Shown in pieces: positions 62,614-64,000 of a DNA stretch of 64,000 nt. Source of the stretch: Liolophura sinensis (taxonomy: Eukaryota; Mollusca; Polyplacophora; Chitonida; Chitonidae). Location: the NCBI RefSeq assembly GCF_032854445.1, contig NC_088296.1, positions 11,198,706-11,262,705 of the forward strand. The letters run 5' to 3'. How positions within the stretch are numbered: position 1 is the first letter of the stretch; each line of letters opens with the position of its first letter. The notes beneath the pieces were generated by a model. It was given only the letters and a program-made list of their open reading frames with translations, made no database searches and was not told the origin of the DNA. Made by a program: the position numbers and the translations under genes.

Positions 62614-64000
62614 AAATCAATTCGCATAGCCATTCCTGGCGACGGAAAACGTGTTTTATCTAATCAATGTGAAAATCATGCAAACGTGCAGCGAATTGGC
62701 GGCTTAGAGAGTTCAGAGAGTACATGGCTAACAAAATTTAACGTTTTCAAACATTTTTCCTTTGAAGATTAGTTCTGTTCCACCAATACTGCATACAAAC
62801 CTGTACTCTACGTCACACGTGACAAAGCTCTTTAGTAATGTGCCAATGGCCGATGTATTTACCTCGCTTCTTGAACAGGGCGTGAAAGGAGAGTGAATGA
62901 ATAAACATATTTAATAGAAATAACGGACTGTCTTTACATGTGGATTAATTGTCTGTTTACACACGACAGTTGTAAGACAACATGTCAAGGCATATAGAAA
63001 GCAAATCCATCACACTGTCAGTAAGATTCATCATAGAAAAACATAACACGTTTTTTCACAGGAAGGGTTGTGACACGCTTGCAATTATTCGTCTATATGA
63101 CATCACACATGCTCCGTGTCATGGCATTTATGTATGGGACACATTACTTAAATGAGTAATTAATTTATTATGCAAAAGCGTGACAGACATAATCGGTAAT
63201 TGGGTCGCAAACATGATAATTTAGGACACTGATATCTGATTAATCATAGATGTTGAGTTAAAAAAAGGAACCTATAAAAAGAACCCACTTACGCGAAGAA
63301 AAGAAAATTAATACGTGAGCAGCGTGCCTTTAAGACGAAGAAACAGTATGTAACGGTGATTGCTGATGGGTATCAATTTTTCAAGTTACTTCACACCTAC
63401 ATGTAAGTCATAGAAAGGGCGCAAATTGTGTTTTGTACTAAAATTGGTCTGCAGTGAGGAATCAGTGTGAACAGTTAAACTTTATAAAGCAACGCAATTT
63501 AATAGTAGACGTGTTTCACGTCTTGACTCAAATCTTAAGACCCCCTTACAAATACGTCCCCAGATTCATTGAAAGCCTTAATTAAATAAAGACCCTGATT
63601 GGCCGATTGCTTTTTTCATTGGATGTTTACATTTGCATATATATTTTGAATAAGCATCTGATCTCCCCATGTAAATTAATATATGTATGTATGTATGCAT
63701 CTGATCCCCGTTTCATCTGATCCCCCGTTTTTTTTTATCAAACGAATAATGAAGCGGTTATTTTTATATAATTTTCACTACCGTGAGTGTATAATACTTC
63801 ATGGGACTTACATAATACAGCATAATTCTCAAATTCCCCACCAATATGTGAGTACCGTTTATAAGATTTCGCGGAAGTCAGTCTCACGTGGTTCTTGGAT
63901 GAGAGATACTTAATGTCTGTACGACATTCGGCTGTTCTACTTCACTGTCTGCAGGTCTTTTTTCATCGATATCGATTGTTAAAATCTGGAAGCATGCTAA

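Larger units (their letters stand above)
58437..64000. other. No gene recognised (outside the MITE and the gap)
   Basis: Short open frames only. The 89-codon frames at 58570-58839 (plus) and 60208-60477 (minus) match nothing I recognise. Small GTAT repeats occur near 63683-63699. Confidence 0.5.

Overview
This window is eukaryotic genomic DNA. It is about 60% AT, almost gene-free, and rich in short interspersed elements (SINEs), tandem repeats and microsatellites. The dispersed tRNA-headed, AAAT-tailed SINE and the type of receptor gene point to a marine lophotrochozoan such as a mollusc or brachiopod; that placement is inference. A 200-base run of N at 62414-62613 shows it is a scaffold from a draft assembly.

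The one host gene I can support lies on the minus strand. Five exons (35169-35280, 19433-19616, 14839-14974, 12888-12979 and 9090-9228, in transcript order) have canonical GT/AG borders and matching phases. Together they encode about 221 contiguous residues of the membrane-distal to juxtamembrane part of a natriuretic-peptide-receptor-type ligand-binding domain (receptor guanylate cyclase family, NPR1/NPR2-like). The N-terminal exons must lie beyond an intron of at least 28.7 kb and are probably outside the window. I found no transmembrane, kinase-homology or cyclase exons in the 9 kb on the 3' side. A weak, phase-compatible candidate exon is at 8422-8521.

The rest is intron or flank filled with repeats. 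Left flank (1-9 kb): a perfect 19-bp-arm hairpin, a 21-bp minisatellite that becomes a 67-bp higher-order repeat, and a frameshifted LINE reverse transcriptase. Introns (9-35 kb): two full-length SINEs in opposite orientation; a 1,047-bp piggyBac-type element flanked by TTAA and inserted inside a TA-flanked mariner-type MITE; a 39/40-bp array; a decayed GTGTGCGAT array; and a 1.8-kb satellite that shifts from a 36-bp to a 38-bp monomer and forms a multi-monomer higher-order repeat. Right part (35-64 kb): a 743-bp element bounded by 96-bp near-identical inverted repeats, a 45-bp array whose units each carry a small hairpin with a CACGTG E-box, two long TA tracts (the larger a palindrome), more SINEs of two families, and a second intact MITE copy. 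No prokaryotic-type system (operon, CRISPR, integron) is present. The features most worth a second look are the receptor gene, the nested transposons, and the structured satellites.
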